Shown piece after piece: positions 6,889 through 7,972 of a stretch of DNA of 7,972 nucleotides. The translations under genes were made by a program, and so were the position numbers. Source of the stretch: a bacterium (GTDB lineage Bacteria; Ratteibacteria; UBA8468; B48-G9; JAFGKM01); NCBI GenBank assembly GCA_021157805.1, contig JAGGVW010000090.1:1-7972 (forward strand). The letters are read 5' to 3'. Below the pieces are notes generated by a model. It saw only the letters and a program-made list of their open reading frames with translations, was not told the origin of the DNA and searched no databases. The number at the start of each line of letters is the position of its first letter. The first letter of the stretch is position 1.

Positions 6889-7972
6889 TTACTTTTTCAA
6901 CAATCAATTTAAGACCATCATTACCAACAACCTTTATTTCTTCATCTTTCTTTATAACCTCATTTTTATCCTTACATATTGCTTTCCAGTATTCACCACG
7001 CACAAAAACCATACCTTCTGGATTAAGTTCTATCTTTACTTTCCCTTTTTCTCCAATAATCCCTTCAATACCAGTGGTAACTTTTTTTCTTCTTGTTTTA
7101 AGAGCAAAAAGTAATATTGCCCATATAAAAAAGCCAGATGAAAAAGCAGCAGAAAGAATTAAAGATGGAGCAATCCTTACTTCTGAAATTGGTCTTATAA
7201 GCATAAAGGAGCCAATAAGAAATGCAATTATACCTGATATAAAAAACAAACCAAATGTTGGAGTTGTTGCTTCAATACCAAAGAGGACAAAACTCAAAAG
7301 GAGTAAAAGAAGTCCTGCCATATTTATCGGGAGTGTGTGTAAAGCAAAAAATCCAAGAATTAAACATATTGTTCCTGCAATCCCCGGGATACCAAAACCA
7401 GGATGGGAAAACTCAAGTATTATTCCCCACATACCTATAATCAAAAGAATATAGGCAATATTTGGATTTGAAATTGTCTTAAGAACATTATCTTTAAAAG
7501 AAACTTTTGTAGAAGTAAAAACAACATTCTTTGTATGAAGGGTAATTTCCTTTTTGCCTTTTTTTATTTTTTTCCCGTCAATTTTTTTGAGAAGTTGTTC
7601 TATATCTTTCGCCACAAGGTCTATAACTTTATTTTTCAGTGCTTCTTCTTCTGTTGAAGATATACTTTCCCTGACTGCTTTTTCAGCCCATTTTTCATTT
7701 CTTCCTTTATACCTTGCAATACTTTTAATAAAACTAACAGTATCATTTACTATTTTTTCTTCCATTGTCTTATCTTTTTCTCCACCACTCATAAGGGTTA
7801 CTGGATGAGCCGCTCCTATATTCGTTGCAGGAGCCATAGCAAGAATATCACAGGAAAGAGCAATGAAAGTTCCTGCTGAAGCACATTGAGCACCTGATGG
7901 ATAAACATAGCCAATTACAGGAACTTTAGATTTAAAGATTTCCTGAACGATCTTTCTTGTGGAAGTAAGAAG
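6869..7972 (-). CDS. nfeD: NfeD-type membrane serine protease (5' end outside window)
   Basis: C-terminal 367 residues of a long-form NfeD (NfeD1b) protein; the frame stays open to the window edge, so the true start, signal peptide and first part of the protease fold are missing. Long-form members run to about 430-460 residues, so roughly 60-90 are cut off. Numbered from the edge, the ClpP/SppA-like domain shows VIGYVYPSGAQCASAGTFI with nucleophile Ser32, then MAPATNIGAAHPV, and general base Lys73 in EEKIVND; the 41-residue spacing equals Ser97-Lys138 of Pyrococcus PH1510. KGRN and a helical stretch follow. Five hydrophobic segments come next (about 172-187, 195-212, 216-234, 240-259, 268-291), then a soluble OB-fold NfeD domain (300-361; GMVFVRGEYWKA). 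Family members cut hydrophobic stretches of membrane proteins such as stomatins and are usually encoded beside a stomatin/slipin gene. Here the downstream neighbour is a LOG gene; the upstream neighbour is not visible. A start at the internal ATG 7837 would remove the nucleophile and is wrong. Confidence 0.93.
   Translation of the reverse strand, partial: LLTSTRKIVQEIFKSKVPVIGYVYPSGAQCASAGTFIALSCDILAMAPATNIGAAHPVTLMSGGEKDKTMEEKIVNDTVSFIKSIARYKGRNEKWAEKAVRESISSTEEEALKNKVIDLVAKDIEQLLKKIDGKKIKKGKKEITLHTKNVVFTSTKVSFKDNVLKTISNPNIAYILLIIGMWGIILEFSHPGFGIPGIAGTICLILGFFALHTLPINMAGLLLLLLSFVLFGIEATTPTFGLFFISGIIAFLIGSFMLIRPISEVRIAPSLILSAAFSSGFFIWAILLFALKTRRKKVTTGIEGIIGEKGKVKIELNPEGMVFVRGEYWKAICKDKNEVIKKDEEIKVVGNDGLKLIVEKVNGEKES

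Noticed and set aside
7074..7454. 126-codon plus-strand frame
   Set aside because: It is antisense to the membrane segments of the nfeD-type gene, which is clearly real; the frame is a by-product of its codon composition.

Overview
The window is AT-rich, densely coded bacterial DNA. All protein-coding genes fall into two convergent blocks whose stop codons flank a short GC-rich palindromic repeat (6196-6232). The poly-A/T codon choice, C25 (gingipain-family) peptidase, dockerin, choice-of-anchor-U-like domain and NfeD protease-type protein fit an anaerobic, probably Gram-negative lineage of the kind known mostly from metagenomes (for example Omnitrophota- or WOR-3-like groups). The window has no rRNA or other phylogenetic marker, so this placement is a guess.

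Plus-strand block (100-6194): four genes, all with export signals, are packed with gaps of 15 and 30 nt and one 4-nt overlap, so they are probably one operon. The first is a 1123-residue multidomain C25 cysteine peptidase. The second is a 162-residue exported protein that is essentially a free copy of the peptidase's C-terminal module. The third is a 273-residue exported protein that looks like two immunoglobulin-type beta domains, reminiscent of PapD-like chaperones or of DUF916-type surface proteins. The fourth is a 456-residue exported protein ending in a canonical two-repeat type I dockerin. Together they look like a surface or extracellular assembly: a protease, a small protein sharing its terminal module, a possible chaperone or anchor, and a calcium-dependent docking protein. 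This set is the most interesting part of the window; the joint function is inference.

Centre (6195-6231): the 37 nt between the two stop codons are almost entirely a palindromic GC-rich element flanked by TAAT on both sides. It looks like a dispersed repeat that may also act as a transcription barrier between the convergent blocks.

Minus-strand block (7972 to 6232): a membrane-bound NfeD-type protein with a ClpP/SppA-like serine protease domain (5' end outside the window) overlaps a LOG-family nucleotide phosphoribohydrolase gene by 20 nt. These are housekeeping or quality-control type genes with no visible functional tie to the plus-strand block. No tRNA, rRNA, CRISPR array, insertion sequence or riboswitch was recognised. 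The only non-coding stretch of any size is positions 1-99, which holds a possible promoter.
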